Shown: piece by piece, positions 12,222 through 24,191 of the stretch
Layout of the letters: each line of letters begins with the position of its first letter
How positions within the stretch are numbered: the first letter of the stretch is position 1
DNA from: Hydractinia symbiolongicarpus
Taxonomy: Eukaryota; Cnidaria; Hydrozoa; Anthoathecata; Hydractiniidae
Assembly: GCF_029227915.1 (NCBI RefSeq)
Contig: NC_079881.1
Span: 28,063,501-28,127,500 of the forward strand
Direction: 5' to 3'
DNA length: 64,000 nt
Translations under genes and position numbers: made by a program
The notes under the pieces: generated by a model
What the model saw: only the letters and a program-made list of their open reading frames with translations
The model's database searches: none
What the model was told of the DNA's origin: nothing

Positions 12222-14046
12222 TTGATGAGACGCTTAATGAAAGTTGTTTAATCGCCGGAAAACGAAAACCCGCGATTTCCCGTAAATCCCGGGCTTGGGC
12301 CGTATAGTCGAATGTATACAAAGAAAGTACCCTGTGAGTAAACTCATTTCCCGAACGATTTTTTAAATTATTATTTCACCACTGAAGCCCATAAGACTTG
12401 TAGTATTTAAAGATATTTTCATTTTTGATGAGACGCTGAATAAAAGAAGTTTAATCGCCGGCAAACGAAAACCCGCGATTTCCCGTAAATCCCGGGGTTG
12501 GCCCGTATAGTTGAATGTATACAAAGAAAGTACCCTGTGAGTAAACTCATTTCCAGAACGATTTTTTAATTTATTTTTTCAACACTAAAACGCATGAGAC
12601 TTGTAGTTTTCAAAAATGTTTTCATTTTTGATGAGACGCTGAATAAAAGAAGTTTAATCGCCGGCAAACGAAAACCTGCGATTTCCCGTAAATCCCGAGT
12701 CGGCCCGTATAGTCAAAAGTATACAAAGAAAGTACCCAGGGTGTAAACTCATTTCCCGAACGATTTTTTAAATTATTATTTCACCACTAAAGCCCATGAG
12801 ACTTGTAGTATTTAAAGATATTTTCATTTTTGATGAGACGCTGAATAAAAGAAGTTTAATCGCCGGCAAACGAAAACCCGCGACTTCCCGTAAATCCCGG
12901 ACTCAGCCCGTATAGTCAAAAGTATACAAAGAAAGTACCCAGGGAGTAAACTCATTTCCCGAACGATTTTTTAAATTATTTTTTCACCACTAAAACGCAT
13001 GAGACTTGTAGTTTTCAAAAATGTTTTCATTTTTGATGAGACGCTGAATAAAAGAAGTTTAATCGCCGGCAAACGAAAACCTGCGATTTCCCGTAAATCC
13101 CGGACTCGGCCCGTATAGTCAAAAGTATACAAAGAAAGTACCCGGGGTGTAAACTCATTTCCCGAACGATTTTTTAAATTAATTTTCACCACTAAAACGC
13201 ATGAGACTTGTAGTTTTCAGAAATGTTTTCATTTTTGATGAGACGCTTAATGAAAGTTGTTTAATCGCCGACAAAAGAAAACCCGCGATTTCCCGTAAAT
13301 CCCGGGCTTGGCCCGTATAGTCGAATGTATACAAAGAAAGTACCCTGTGAGTAAACTCATTTCCCAAACGAATTTTTAAATTATTTTTTCACCACTAAAA
13401 CGCATGAGACTTGTAGTTTTCAGAAATGTTTTCATTTTTAATGAGACGCCTAATAAAAGTGGTTTAATCGCCGGCAAATGAAAATCCGCGATTTCCCGTA
13501 AATCCCGGGCTTGGCCCGTATAGTCGAATGTATACAAAGAAAGTACCCTGTGAGTAAACTCATTTCCAAAACGATTTATCAATTTATCTTTTCACCACTA
13601 AAACGCTTGAGACTTGTAGTTTTCCAAAATGTTTTCATTTTTGATGAGACGCTGAATAAAAGAAGTTTAATCGCCGGCAAACGAAAACCCGCCATTTCCC
13701 GTAAACCCCGGACTCGGCCCGCATAGTCAAAAGTATACAAAGAAAGTACCCAGGGAGTAAACTCACTTCCCGTACGATTTTTTAAATTATTTTTTCACCA
13801 CTAAAACGCATGAGACTTGTAGTTTTCAAAAATGTTTTCATTTTTGATGAGACGCTAAATAAAAGAAGTTTAATCGCCGGCAAACGAAAACCTGCGATTT
13901 CCCGTAAATCCCGGACTCGGCCCGTATAGTCAAAAGTATACAAAGAAAGTACCCAGGGTGTCAACTCATTTCCCGAACGATTTTTTAAATTATCATTTCA
14001 CCACTAAAGCCCATGTGACTTGTAGTATTTAAAAATATTTTCATTT

Positions 14047-14151
14047 TTGATGAGACGCTGAATAAAAGAAGTTTAATCGCCGGCAAACGAAAACCTGCGA
14101 ATTCCCGTAAATCCCGAGTCGGCCCGTATAGTCAAAAGTATATTTTCATTT
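14047..14151 (+). repeat. Half-monomer (105 bp), copy 2
   Basis: Same junction as at 12,209-12,211, displaced by exactly 1,930 bp. The flanking private variants GCCCATGTGACTTG upstream and CGGAAAACG downstream are also shared, so it is a duplicate of the first truncated unit and not an independent deletion. Confidence 0.93.
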
Positions 14152-15571
14152 TTGATGAGACGCTTAATGAAAGTTGTTTAATCGCCGGAAAACGAAAACC
14201 CGCGATTTCCCGTAAATCCCGTGCTTGGCCCGTATAGTCGAATGTATACAAAGAAAGTACCCTGTGAGTAAACTCATTTCCCGAACGATTTTTTAAATTA
14301 TTATTTCACCACTAAAGCCCATGAGACTTGTAGTATTTAAAGATATTTTCATTTTTGATGAGACGCTGAATAAAAGAAGTTTAATCGCCGGCAAACGAAA
14401 ACCCGCGACTTCCCGTAAATCCCGGACTCAGCCCGTATAGTCAAAAGTATACAAAGAAAGTACCCAGGGAGTAAACTCATTTCCCGAACGATTTTTTAAA
14501 TTATTTTTTCACCACTAAAACGCATGAGACTTGTAGTTTTCAAAAATGTTTTCATTTTTGATGAGACGCTGAATAAAAGAAGTTTAATCGCCGGCAAACG
14601 AAAACCTGCGATTTCCCGTAAATCCCGGACTCGGCCCGTATAGTCAAAAGTATACAAAGAAAGTACCCGGGGTGTAAACTTATTTCCCGAACGATTTTTT
14701 AAATTAATTTTCACCACTAAAACGCATGAGACTTGTAGTTTTTAGAAATGTTTTCATTTTTGATGAGACGCTTAATGAAAGTTGTTTAATCGCCGACAAA
14801 AGAAAACCCGCGATTTCCCGTAAATCCCGGGCTTGGCCCGTATAGTCGAATGTATACAAAGAAAGTACCCTGTGAGTAAACTCATTTCCCAAACGAATTT
14901 TTAAATTATTTTTTCACCACTAAAACGCATGAGACTTGTAGTTTTCAGAAATGTTTTCATTTTTAATGAGACGCCTAATAAAAGTGGTTTAATCGCCGGC
15001 AAATGAAAATCCGCGATTTCCCGTAAATCCCGGGCTTGGCCCGTATAGTCGAATGTATACAAAGAAAGTACCCTGTGAGTAAACTCATTTCCAAAACGAT
15101 TTATTAATTTATCTTTTCACCACTAAAACGCTTGAGACTTGTAGTTTTCCAAAATGTTTTCATTTTTGATGAGACGCTGAATAAAAGAAGTTTAATCGCC
15201 GGCAAACGAAAATTCGCCATTTCCCGTAAACCCCGGACTCGGCCCGCATAGTCAAAAGTATACAAAGAAAATACCCAGGGAGTAAACTCACTTCCCGTAC
15301 GATTTTTTAAATTATTTTTTCACCACTAAAACGCATGAGACTTGTAGTTTTCAAAAATGTTTTCATTTTTGATGAGACGCTGAATAAAAGAAGTTTAATC
15401 GCCGGCAAACGAAAACCTGCGATTTCCCGTAAATCCCGGACTCGGCCCGTATAGTCAAAAGTATACAAAGAAAGTACCCAGGGTGTCAACTCATTTCCCG
15501 AACGATTTTTTAAATTATTATTTCACCACTAAAGCCCATGTGACTTGTAGTATTTAAAAATATTTTCATTT

Positions 15572-15676
15572 TTGATGAGACGCTGAATAAAAGAAGTTTA
15601 ATCGTCGGCAAACGAAAACCTGCGAATTCCCGTAAATCCCGAGTCGGCCCGTATAGTCAAAAGTATATTTTCATTT
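15572..15676 (+). repeat. Half-monomer (105 bp), copy 3
   Basis: Same junction, displaced by 1,525 bp from copy 2. It carries one private change (ATCGTCGGC in place of ATCGCCGGC). It closes the last copy of this HOR; after about 15,800 the sequence departs from the family. Confidence 0.93.
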
Positions 15677-16179
15677 TTGATGAGACGCTTAATGAAAGTT
15701 GTTTAATCGCCGGAAAACGAAAACCCGCGATTTCCCGTAAATCCCGGGCTTGGCCCGTATAGTCGAATGTATACAAAGAAAGTACCCTGTGAGTAAACTC
15801 ATTTCCCGAACGAATTTTTAAATTATTTTTTCACCACTAAAACGCATGAGACTTGTAGTTTTCAGAAATGTTTTCATTTTTGATGAGACGCCTAATAAAA
15901 GTAGTTTAATCGCCGGCAAACGAAAACCCGCGATTTCCCGTAAATCCCGGGTTGGCCCGTATAGTTGAATGTATAGAAAGAAAGTACCCTGTGAGTAAAC
16001 TCATTTCCAAAACGATTTTTTAAATTATCTTTTCACCACTAAAACGCTTGAGACTTGTAGTTTTCAAAAATGTTTTCATTTTTGATGAGACGCTGAATAA
16101 AAGAAGTTTAATCGCTGGCAAACGAAAAACCGCCATTTCCCGTAAATCTCGGACTCGCCCCGTATAGTCAAAAGTATAC

Positions 16180-17640
16180 AAAGAAAGTACCCAGGGTGTA
16201 AACTCATTTCCCGAACGATTTTTTAAATTATTATTTCACCACTAAAGCCCATGAGACTTGTAGTATTTAAAAATATTTTCATTTTTGATGAGACGCTGAA
16301 TAAAAGAAGTTTAATCGCCGGCAAACGAAAACCTGCGATTTCCCGTAAATCCCGGACTCGGCCCGTATAGTCAAAAGTATACAAAGAAAGTACCCATTGT
16401 GTAAACTCATTTCCCGAACGATTTTTTAAATTATTATTTCACAACTAAACCCATGAGACTTGTAGTATTTAAAAATATTTTCATTTTTGATGAGACGCTA
16501 AATAAAAGAAGTTTAATCGCCGGCAAACGAAAACCCGCGACTTCCCGTAAATCACGGACTCGGCCCGTATAGTCAAAAGTATACAAAGAAAGTACCCAGG
16601 GAGTAAACTCATTTCCCGAACGACTTTTTAAATTTTTTTTCACCACTAAAACGCATGAGACTTGCAGTTTTTAAAAATGTTTTCATTTTTGATGAGACGC
16701 TGAATAAAAGAAGTTTAATTTCCGGCAAACGAAAACCCGGGTCTTCCCGTAAATCCCGGGCTTGGCCAGTATAGTCAAAAGTATACAGAGAAAGTACCCT
16801 GTGAGTAAACTCATTTCCAAAACGATTTTTTAAATTATCTTTTCACCACTAAAACGCTTGAGACTTGTAGTTTTCAAAAATGTTTTCATTTTTGATGAGA
16901 CGCTGAATAAAAGAAGTTTAATCGCCGGCAAACGAAAGACCGCCATTTCCCGTAAACCCTGGACTCGGCCCGCATAGTCAAAAGTATACAAAGAAAGTAC
17001 CCAGGGAGTAAACTCACTTCCCGAACGATTTTTTAAATTATTTTTTCACCACTAAAACACATGAGACTTGTAGTTTTCAAAAATGTTTTCATTTTTGATG
17101 AGACGCTGAATAAAAGAAGTTTAATCGCCGGCAAACGAAAACCTGCGATTTCCCGTAAATCCGGGACTCGGCCCGTATAGTCAAAAGTATACAAAGAAAG
17201 TACCCAGGGTGTAAACTCATTTCCCGAACGATTTTATAAATTATTATTTCACCACTAAAGCCCATGAGACTTGTAGTATTTAAAAATATTTTCATTTTTG
17301 ATGAGACGCTGAATAAAAGAAGTTTAATCGCCGGCAAACGAAAACCTGCGATTTCCCGTAAATCCCGGACTCGGCCCGTATAGTCAAAAGTATACAAAGA
17401 AAGTACCCAGGGAGTAAACTCATTTCCCGAACGATTTTTTAAATTTTTTTCACCACTAAAACGCATGAGACTTGTAGTTTTTAAAAATGTTTTCATTTTT
17501 GATGAGACGCTGAATAAAAGAAGTTTAATTGCCGGCAAACGAAAACCCGCGTCTTCCCGTAAATCCCGGACTCGGCCCGTATAGTCAAAAGTATACAAAG
17601 AAAGTACCCAGGGAGTAAACTCATTTCCCAAACGATATTT
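16180..17640. repeat. Diverged relative of the 21.0-22.9 kb segment
   Basis: This stretch carries rare markers that recur later: CACAACTAAACCCAT (near 16,441, 21,304 and 25,964), CCCATTGTGTAAAC, GTATACAGAGAAAG (near 16,785, 22,050 and 26,710) and the CCGCCATTTCCCGTAAACCCTGG unit. The offset is about 4,864 bp (24 monomers) at the start but about 5,270 bp (26 monomers) further on. The later copy therefore has two additional monomers near 21.49-21.89 kb, or this one has lost them. Confidence 0.75.
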
Positions 17641-20600
17641 TAAATTAATTTTCACCACTAAAACGCATGAGACTTGTAGTTTTCAGAAATGTTTTCATTT
17701 TTGATGAGACGCTTAATGAAAGTTGTTTAATCGCCGGCAAACGAAAACACGCGATTTCCCGTAAATCCCGGGCTTGGCCCGTATAGTCAAATGTATACAA
17801 AGAAAGTACCCTGTGAGTAAACTCATTTCCAGAACGATTTTTTAATTTATTTTTTCAACACTAAAACGCATGAGACTTGTAGTTTTCAAAAATCTTTTCA
17901 TTTTTGATGAGACGCTTAATGAAAGAGCTTTAATCGCCGGCAAACGAAAACCCGAGATTTCCCGTAAATCCCGGGCTTGGCCCGTATAGTCAAAAGTATA
18001 CAAAGAAAGTACCCAGGGTGTAAACTCATTTCCCGAACGATTTTTTAAATTATTATTTCACCACTAAAGCCCATGAGACTTGTAGTATTTAAAGATATTT
18101 TCATTTTTGATGAGACGCTGAATAAAAAAGTTTAATCGCCGGCAAACGAAAACCCGCGACTTCCCATAAATCCCGGACTCAGCCCGTATAGTCAAAAGTA
18201 TACAAAGAAAGTACCCAGGGAGTAAACTCATTTCCCGAACGATGTTTTAAATTATTTTTTCACCACTAAAACGCATGAGACTTGTAGTTTTCAAAAATGT
18301 TTTCATTATTGATGAGACGCTGAATAAAAGAAGTTTAATCGCCGGAAAACGAAAACCTGCGATTTCCCGTAAATCCCGGACTCGGCCCGTATAGTCAAAA
18401 GTATACAAAGAAAGTACCCGGGGTGTAAACTCATTTCCCGAACGATTTTTTAAATTATTATTTCACCACTAAAGCCCATGAGACTTGTTGTTTTTAAAAA
18501 TGTTTTCATTTTTGATGAGACGCTGAAGAAAAGAAGTTTAATTGCTGGCAAACGAAAACCCGCGACTTCCTGTAAATCCCGGACTCGGCCCGTATAGTCA
18601 AAAGTATACAAAGAAAGTACCCTGTGAGTAAACTCATTTCCCGAACGAATTTTTAAATTAATTTTTCACCACTAAAACGCATGAGACTTGTAGTTTTCAG
18701 AAATGTTTTCATTTTTGATGAGACGCTTAATAAAAGTGGTTTAATCGCCGGCAAACGAAAACCCGCGATTTCCCGTAAATCCCGGTCTTGGTCCGTATAG
18801 TCGAATGTATACAAAGAAAGTACCCAGGGAGTAAACTCATTTCCAAAACGATTTTTTAAAATTTTTTTTTCACGACTAAAACACATGAGACTTGTAGTTT
18901 TCAAAAATGTTTTCATTTTTGATGAGACGCTTAATGAAAGAGGTTTAATCGCCGGCAAACGAAAACCCGCGAATTCCCGTAAATCCCGCGATTGGCCCGT
19001 ATAGTCGAATGTATACATAAAAGTACCCTGTGAGTAAACTCATTTCCAGAACGATTTTTTAATTTATTTTTTCAACACTAAAACGCATGAGACTTGTAGT
19101 TTTCAAAAATGTTTTCATTTTTGATGATACGCTGAATAAAAGTTGTTTAATCGCCGGCAAACGAAAACCCGCGATTTCCCGTAAATCCCGGACTCGCCCC
19201 GTATAGTCAAAAGTATACAAAGAAAGTACCCAGGGTGTAAACTCATTTCCCGAACGATTTTTTAAATTATTATTTCACCACTAAAGCCCATGAGACTTGT
19301 AGTATTTAAAAATATTTTCATTTTTGATGAGACGCTGAATAAAAGAAGTTTAATCGCCGGCAAACGAAAACCCGCGTCTTCCCGTAAATCCCGGACTCGG
19401 CCCGTATAGTCAAAAGTATACAAAGAAAGTACCCAGGGAGTAAACTCATTTCCCAAACGATATTTTAAATTAATTTTCACCACTAAAACGCATGAGACTT
19501 GTAGTTTTCAGAAATGTTTTCATTTTTGATGAGACGCTTAATGAAAGTTGTTTAATCGCCGGCAAACGAAAACACGCGATTTCCCGTAAATCCCGGGCTT
19601 GGCCCGTATAGTCAAATGTATACAAAGAAAGTACCCTGTGAGTAAACTCATTTCCAGAACGATTTTTTAATTTATTTTTTCAACACTAAAACGCATGAGA
19701 CTTGTAGTTTTCAAAAATCTTTTCATTTTTGATGAGACGCTTAATGAAAGAGCTTTAATCGCCGGCAAACGAAAACCCGAGATTTCCCGTAAATCCCGGG
19801 CTTGGCCCGTATAGTCAAAAGTATACAAAGAAAGTACCCAGGGTGTAAACTCATTTCCCGAACGATTTTTTAAATTATTATTTCACCACTAAAGCCCATG
19901 AGACTTGTAGTATTTAAAGATATTTTCATTTTTGATGAGACGCTGAATAAAAAAGTTTAATCGCCGGCAAACGAAAACCCGCGACTTCCCATAAATCCCG
20001 GACTCAGCCCGTATAGTCAAAAGTATACAAAGAAAGTACCCAGGGAGTAAACTCATTTCCCGAACGATGTTTTAAATTATTTTTTCACCACTAAAACGCA
20101 TGAGACTTGTAGTTTTCAAAAATGTTTTCATTATTGATGAGACGCTGAATAAAAGAAGTTTAATCGCCGGAAAACGAAAACCTGCGATTTCCCGTAAATC
20201 CCGGACTCGGCCCGTATAGTCAAAAGTATACAAAGAAAGTACCCGGGGTGTAAACTCATTTCCCGAACGATTTTTTAAATTATTATTTCACCACTAAAGC
20301 CCATGAGACTTGTTGTTTTTAAAAATGTTTTCATTTTTGATGAGACGCTGAAGAAAAGAAGTTTAATTGCTGGCAAACGAAAACCCGCGACTTCCTGTAA
20401 ATCCCGGACTCGGCCCGTATAGTCAAAAGTATACAAAGAAAGTACCCTGTGAGTAAACTCATTTCCCGAACGAATTTTTAAATTAATTTTTCACCACTAA
20501 AACGCATGAGACTTGTAGTTTTCAGAAATGTTTTCATTTTTGATGAGACGCTTAATAAAAGTGGTTTAATCGCCGGCAAACGAAAACCCGCGATTTCCCG

Positions 20601-21200
20601 TAAATCCCGGTCTTGGTCCGTATAGTCGAATGTATACAAAGAAAGTACCCAGGGAGTAAACTCATTTCCAAAACGATTTTTTAAAATTTTTTTTTCACGA
20701 CTAAAACACATGAGACTTGTAGTTTTCAAAAATGTTTTCATTTTTGATGAGACGCTTAATGAAAGAGGTTTAATCGCCGGCAAACGAAAACCCGCGAATT
20801 CCCGTAAATCCCGCGATTGGCCCGTATAGTCGAATGTATACATAAAAGTACCCTGTGAGTAAACTCATTTCCAGAACGATTTTTTAATTTATTTTTTCAA
20901 CACTAAAACGCATGAGACTTGTAGTTTTCAAAAATGTTTTCATTTTTGATGATACGCTGAATAAAAGTTGTTTAATCGCCGGCAAACGAAAACCCGCGAT
21001 TTCCCGTAAATCCCGGACTCGCCCCGTATAGTCAAAAGTATACAAAGAAAGTACCCAGGGTGTAAACTCATTTCCCGAACGATTTTTTAAATTATTATTT
21101 CACCACTAAAGCCCATGAGACTTGTAGTATTTAAAAATATTTTCATTTTTGATGAGACGCTGAATAAAAGAAGTTTAATCGCCGGCAAACGAAAACCCGC
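17530..21200. repeat. Near-identical 9-monomer tandem duplication (1,825 bp)
   Basis: Copy 1 is about 17,530-19,354 and copy 2 about 19,355-21,200. Copy 2 extends slightly past one full period, up to the GCGTCTT/GCGATTT difference at about 21,202. I compared private variants AAATCTTTTC, AAAGAGCTTTAATC, ACGATGTTTTAAATT, CATTATTGATG, GAAGAAAAGAAG, CACGACTAAAACACATG, CCCGCGATTGG, GTATACATAAAAG and GATGATACGC; all occur in both copies at the same offset. The left boundary is ATTGCCGG against ATCGCCGG at 17,529. A block compared base by base (about 400 bp from 17,641) showed no differences. Confidence 0.92.
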
Positions 21201-23984
21201 GATTTCCCGTAAATCCCGGACTCGGCCCGTATAGTCAAAAGTATACAAAGAAAGTACCCATTGTGTAAACTCATTTCCCGAACGATTTTTTAAATTATTA
21301 TTTCACAACTAAACCCATTAGACTTTTAGTATTTAAAAATATTTTCATTTTTGATGAGACGCTGAATAAAAGAAGTTTAATCGCCGGCAAACGAAAACCC
21401 GCAACTTCCCGTAAATCCCGGACTCGGCCCGTATAGTCAAAAGTATACAAAGAAAGTACCCAGGAAGTAAACTCATTTCCCAAACGATATTTTAAATTAA
21501 TTTTCACCACTAAAACGCATGAGACTTGTAGTTTTCAGAAATGTTTTCATTTTTGATGAGACGCTTAATGAAAGTTGTTTAATCGCCGGCAAACGAAAAC
21601 ACGCGATTTCCCGTAAATCCCAAGCTTGGCCCGTATAGTCGAATGTATACAAAGAAAGTACCCTGTGAGTAAACTGATTTCCAGAACGATTTTTTAATTT
21701 ATTTTTTCAACACTAAAACGCATGAGACTTGTAGTTTTCAAAAATCTTTTCATTTTCGATGAGACGCTGAATAAAAGAAGTTTAATCGCCGGCAAACGAA
21801 AACCCGCGACTTCCCGTAAATCCCGGACTCGGCCCGTATAGTCAAAAGTATACAAAGAAAGTACCCAGGGAGTAAACTCATTTCCCGAACGATTTTTTAA
21901 ATTTTTTTTCACCACTAAAACGCATGAGACTTGTAGTTTTTAAAAATGTTTTCATTTTTGATGAGACGCTGAATAAAAGAAGTTTAATTTCCGGCAAACG
22001 AAAACCCGGGTCTTCCCGTAAATCCCGGGCTTGGCCCGTATAGTCAAAAGTATACAGAGAAAGTACCCTGTGAGTAAACTCATTTCCAAAACGATTTATT
22101 AAATTATCTTTTCACCACTAAAACGCTTGAGACTTGTAGTTTTCAAAAATGTTTTCATTTTTGATGAGACGCTGAATAAAAGAAGTTTAATCGCCGGCAA
22201 ACGAAAAACCGCCATTTCCCGTAAACCCTGGACTCGGCCCGCATAGTCAAAAGTATACAAAGAAAGTACCCAGGGAGTAAACTCACTTCCCGAACGATTT
22301 TTTAAATTATTTTTTCACCACTAAAACGCATGAGACTTGTAGTTTTCAAAAATGTTTTCATTTTTGATGAGACACTGAATAAAAGAAGTTTAATCGCCGG
22401 CAAACGAAAACCTGCGATTTCCCGTAAACCCCGGACTCGGCCCGTATAGTCAAAAGTATACAAAGAAAGTACCCAGGGTGTAAACTCATTTCCCGAACGA
22501 TTTTTTAAATTATTATTTCACCACTAAAGCCCATGAGACTTGTAGTATTTAAAAATATTTTCTTTTTTGATGAGACGCTGAATAAAAGAAGTTTAATCGC
22601 CGGCAAACGAAAACCTGCGATTTCCCGTAAATCCCGGACTCGGCCCGTATAGTCAAAAGTATACAAAGAAAGTACCCAGGGAGTAAACTCATTTCCCGAA
22701 CGATTTTTTAAATTTTTTTTCACCACTAAAACGCATGAGACTTGTAGTTTTTAAAAATGTTTTCAATTTTGATGAGACGCTGAATAAAAGAAGTTTAATT
22801 GCCGGCAAAGGAAAAACCGCGTCTTCCCGTAAATCCCGGACTCGGCCCGTATAGTCAAAAGTATACAAAGAAAGTACCCAGGGAGTAAACTCATTTCCCA
22901 AACGATATTTTAAATTAATTTTCACCACTAAAACGCATGAGACTTGTAGTTTTTAGAAATGTTTTCATTTTTGATGAGACGCTTAATGAAAGTTGTTTAA
23001 TCGCCGGCAAACGAAAACACGCGATTTCGCGTAAATCCCGGGCTTGGCCCGTATAGTCGAATGTATACAAAGAAAGTACCCTGTGAGTAAACTCATTTCC
23101 CGAACGATTTTTTAAATTTTTATTTCACCACTAAAGCCCATGAGACTTGTAGTATTTAAAGATATTTTCATTTTTGATGAGACGCTGAATAAAAGAAGTT
23201 TAATTGCCGGCAAACGAAAACCCGCGACTTCCCATAAATCCCGGACTCAGCCCGTATAGTCAAAAGTATACAAAGAAAGTACCCGGGGTGTAAACTCATT
23301 TCCCGAACGATTTTTTAAATTATTATTTCACCACTAAAGCCCATGAGACTTGTTGTTTTTAAAAATGTTTTCATTTTTGATGAGACGCTGAATAAAAGAA
23401 GTTTAATTGCCGGCAAACGACAACCCGCGACTTCCTGTAAATCCCGGACTCGGCCCGTATAGTCAAAAGTATACAAAGAAAGTACCCAGGGAGTAAACTT
23501 ATTTCCCGAACGATTTTTTAAAATAATTTTCACCACTAAAACGCATGAGACTTGTAGTTTTCAGAAATGTTTTCATTTTTGATGAGACGCTTAATGAAAG
23601 TTGCTTAATCGCCGGCAAACGAAAACCCGCGATTTCCCGTAAATCCCGGGCTTGGCCCGTATAGTCGAATGTATACAAAGAAAGTACCCTGTGACTAAAC
23701 TCATTTCCCGAACGAATTTTTAAATTATTTTTTCACCACTAAAACGCATGAGACTTGTAGTTTTCAGAAATGTTTTCATTTTTGATGAGACGCTTAATAA
23801 AAGTGGTTTAATCGCCGGCAAACGAAAACCCGCGATTTCCCGTAAATCCCGGTCTTGGTCCGTATAGTCGAATGTATACAAAGAAAGTACCCAGAGAGTA
23901 AACTCATTTCCAAAACGATTTTTTAAATTTTTTTTTCACGACTAAAGCACATGAGACTTGTAGTTTTCAAAAATGTTTTCATTT

Positions 23985-24187
23985 TTGATGAGACGCTTAA
24001 TGAAAGAGGTTTAATCGCCGGCAAACGAAAACCTGCGATTTCCCGTAAATCCCGCGCTTGGCCCGTATAGTCGAATGTATACAAAGAAAGTACCCTGTGA
24101 GTAAACTCATTTCCAGAACGATTTTTTAATTTATTTTTTCAACACTAAAACTCATGAGACTTGTAGTTTTCAAAAATGTTTTCATTT
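23985..24187 (+). repeat. Representative type B monomer
   Basis: This 203-bp unit shows the type B state: GCTTAATGAAAGAGG at its start, CGCTTGGCCCG in place of GGACTCGGCCCG, TCGAATGTATAC, CCCTGTGAG, TTTCCAGAACG and TTCAACACT. These differences from type A recur together in many units, so they mark a separate lineage and not scattered noise. By the diagnostic sites counted, A and B differ at about 12-15 of 203 positions. Other B units carry AAGTTG or AAGTGG in place of AAGAGG, which subdivides the lineage. Most B units read CCCGGGCTTGG at the GC block; this one reads CCCGCGCTTGG. Confidence 0.93.
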
Positions 24188-24191
24188 TTGA
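24170..24191 (+). other. Monomer dyad: perfect 9-bp inverted repeat with 4-nt loop (example copy)
   Basis: The segment reads TCAAAAATG, then TTTT, then CATTTTTGA. The two 9-base arms are exact reverse complements, so either strand could fold into a hairpin. It spans the end of one unit and the first four bases of the next (unit positions 186-194 and 199-4). Very many units share it. One large class has TCAGAAATG in the left arm, leaving a single G-T wobble; A2 units have TTAAAAATA and lose more pairing. The right arm is far more constant than the left. No function is shown; short dyads are known from several centromeric satellites. Confidence 0.85.

Larger units (their letters stand above)
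10525..15800. repeat. HOR with a half-monomer, three copies (periods 1,930 and 1,525 bp)
   Basis: Copy 1 is about 10,525-12,454 and copy 2 about 12,455-14,275, offset by 1,930 bp. Copy 3 is about 14,276-15,800, offset from copy 2 by 1,525 bp. Shared markers are CCCGGGGTTGG (10,561 and 12,491; not in copy 3), the ACAAAAGAAAACCC unit, the ACGCTTGAGACTTG unit, CCATTTCCCGTAAACCCC, CCCGTACG and the half-monomer. The periods equal 9.5 and 7.5 monomers because each copy contains one 105-bp truncated unit. Copy 3 lacks the first two monomers of the longer form, so its duplication started further inside the unit. Confidence 0.88.

Noticed and set aside
13511-13726. Recurring plus-strand frames of 71 codons beginning in type B units
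   Set aside because: They occur where two B-like units are adjacent, lie inside the same repeat, and overlap the minus-strand frames. They have the same origin as the repeat and show no evidence of being genes.
17089-17658. A 189-codon open frame on the minus strand, and dozens of 60-121-codon frames of nearly the same sequence elsewhere
   Set aside because: They are translations of the satellite itself. The monomer is not a multiple of three, so the frame is lost after about one unit except where indels keep it open. There is no independent start context and no sign of selection on codon positions. The longest example spans nearly three monomers only because local variants lack stops.
24018-24035. 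A possible CENP-B box on the minus strand around the GCCGGC / CGAAAAC block
   Set aside because: The complement begins with TTTCG as in a CENP-B box, but the required internal A and the CGGG at the right spacing are missing. No other part of the monomer fits better.
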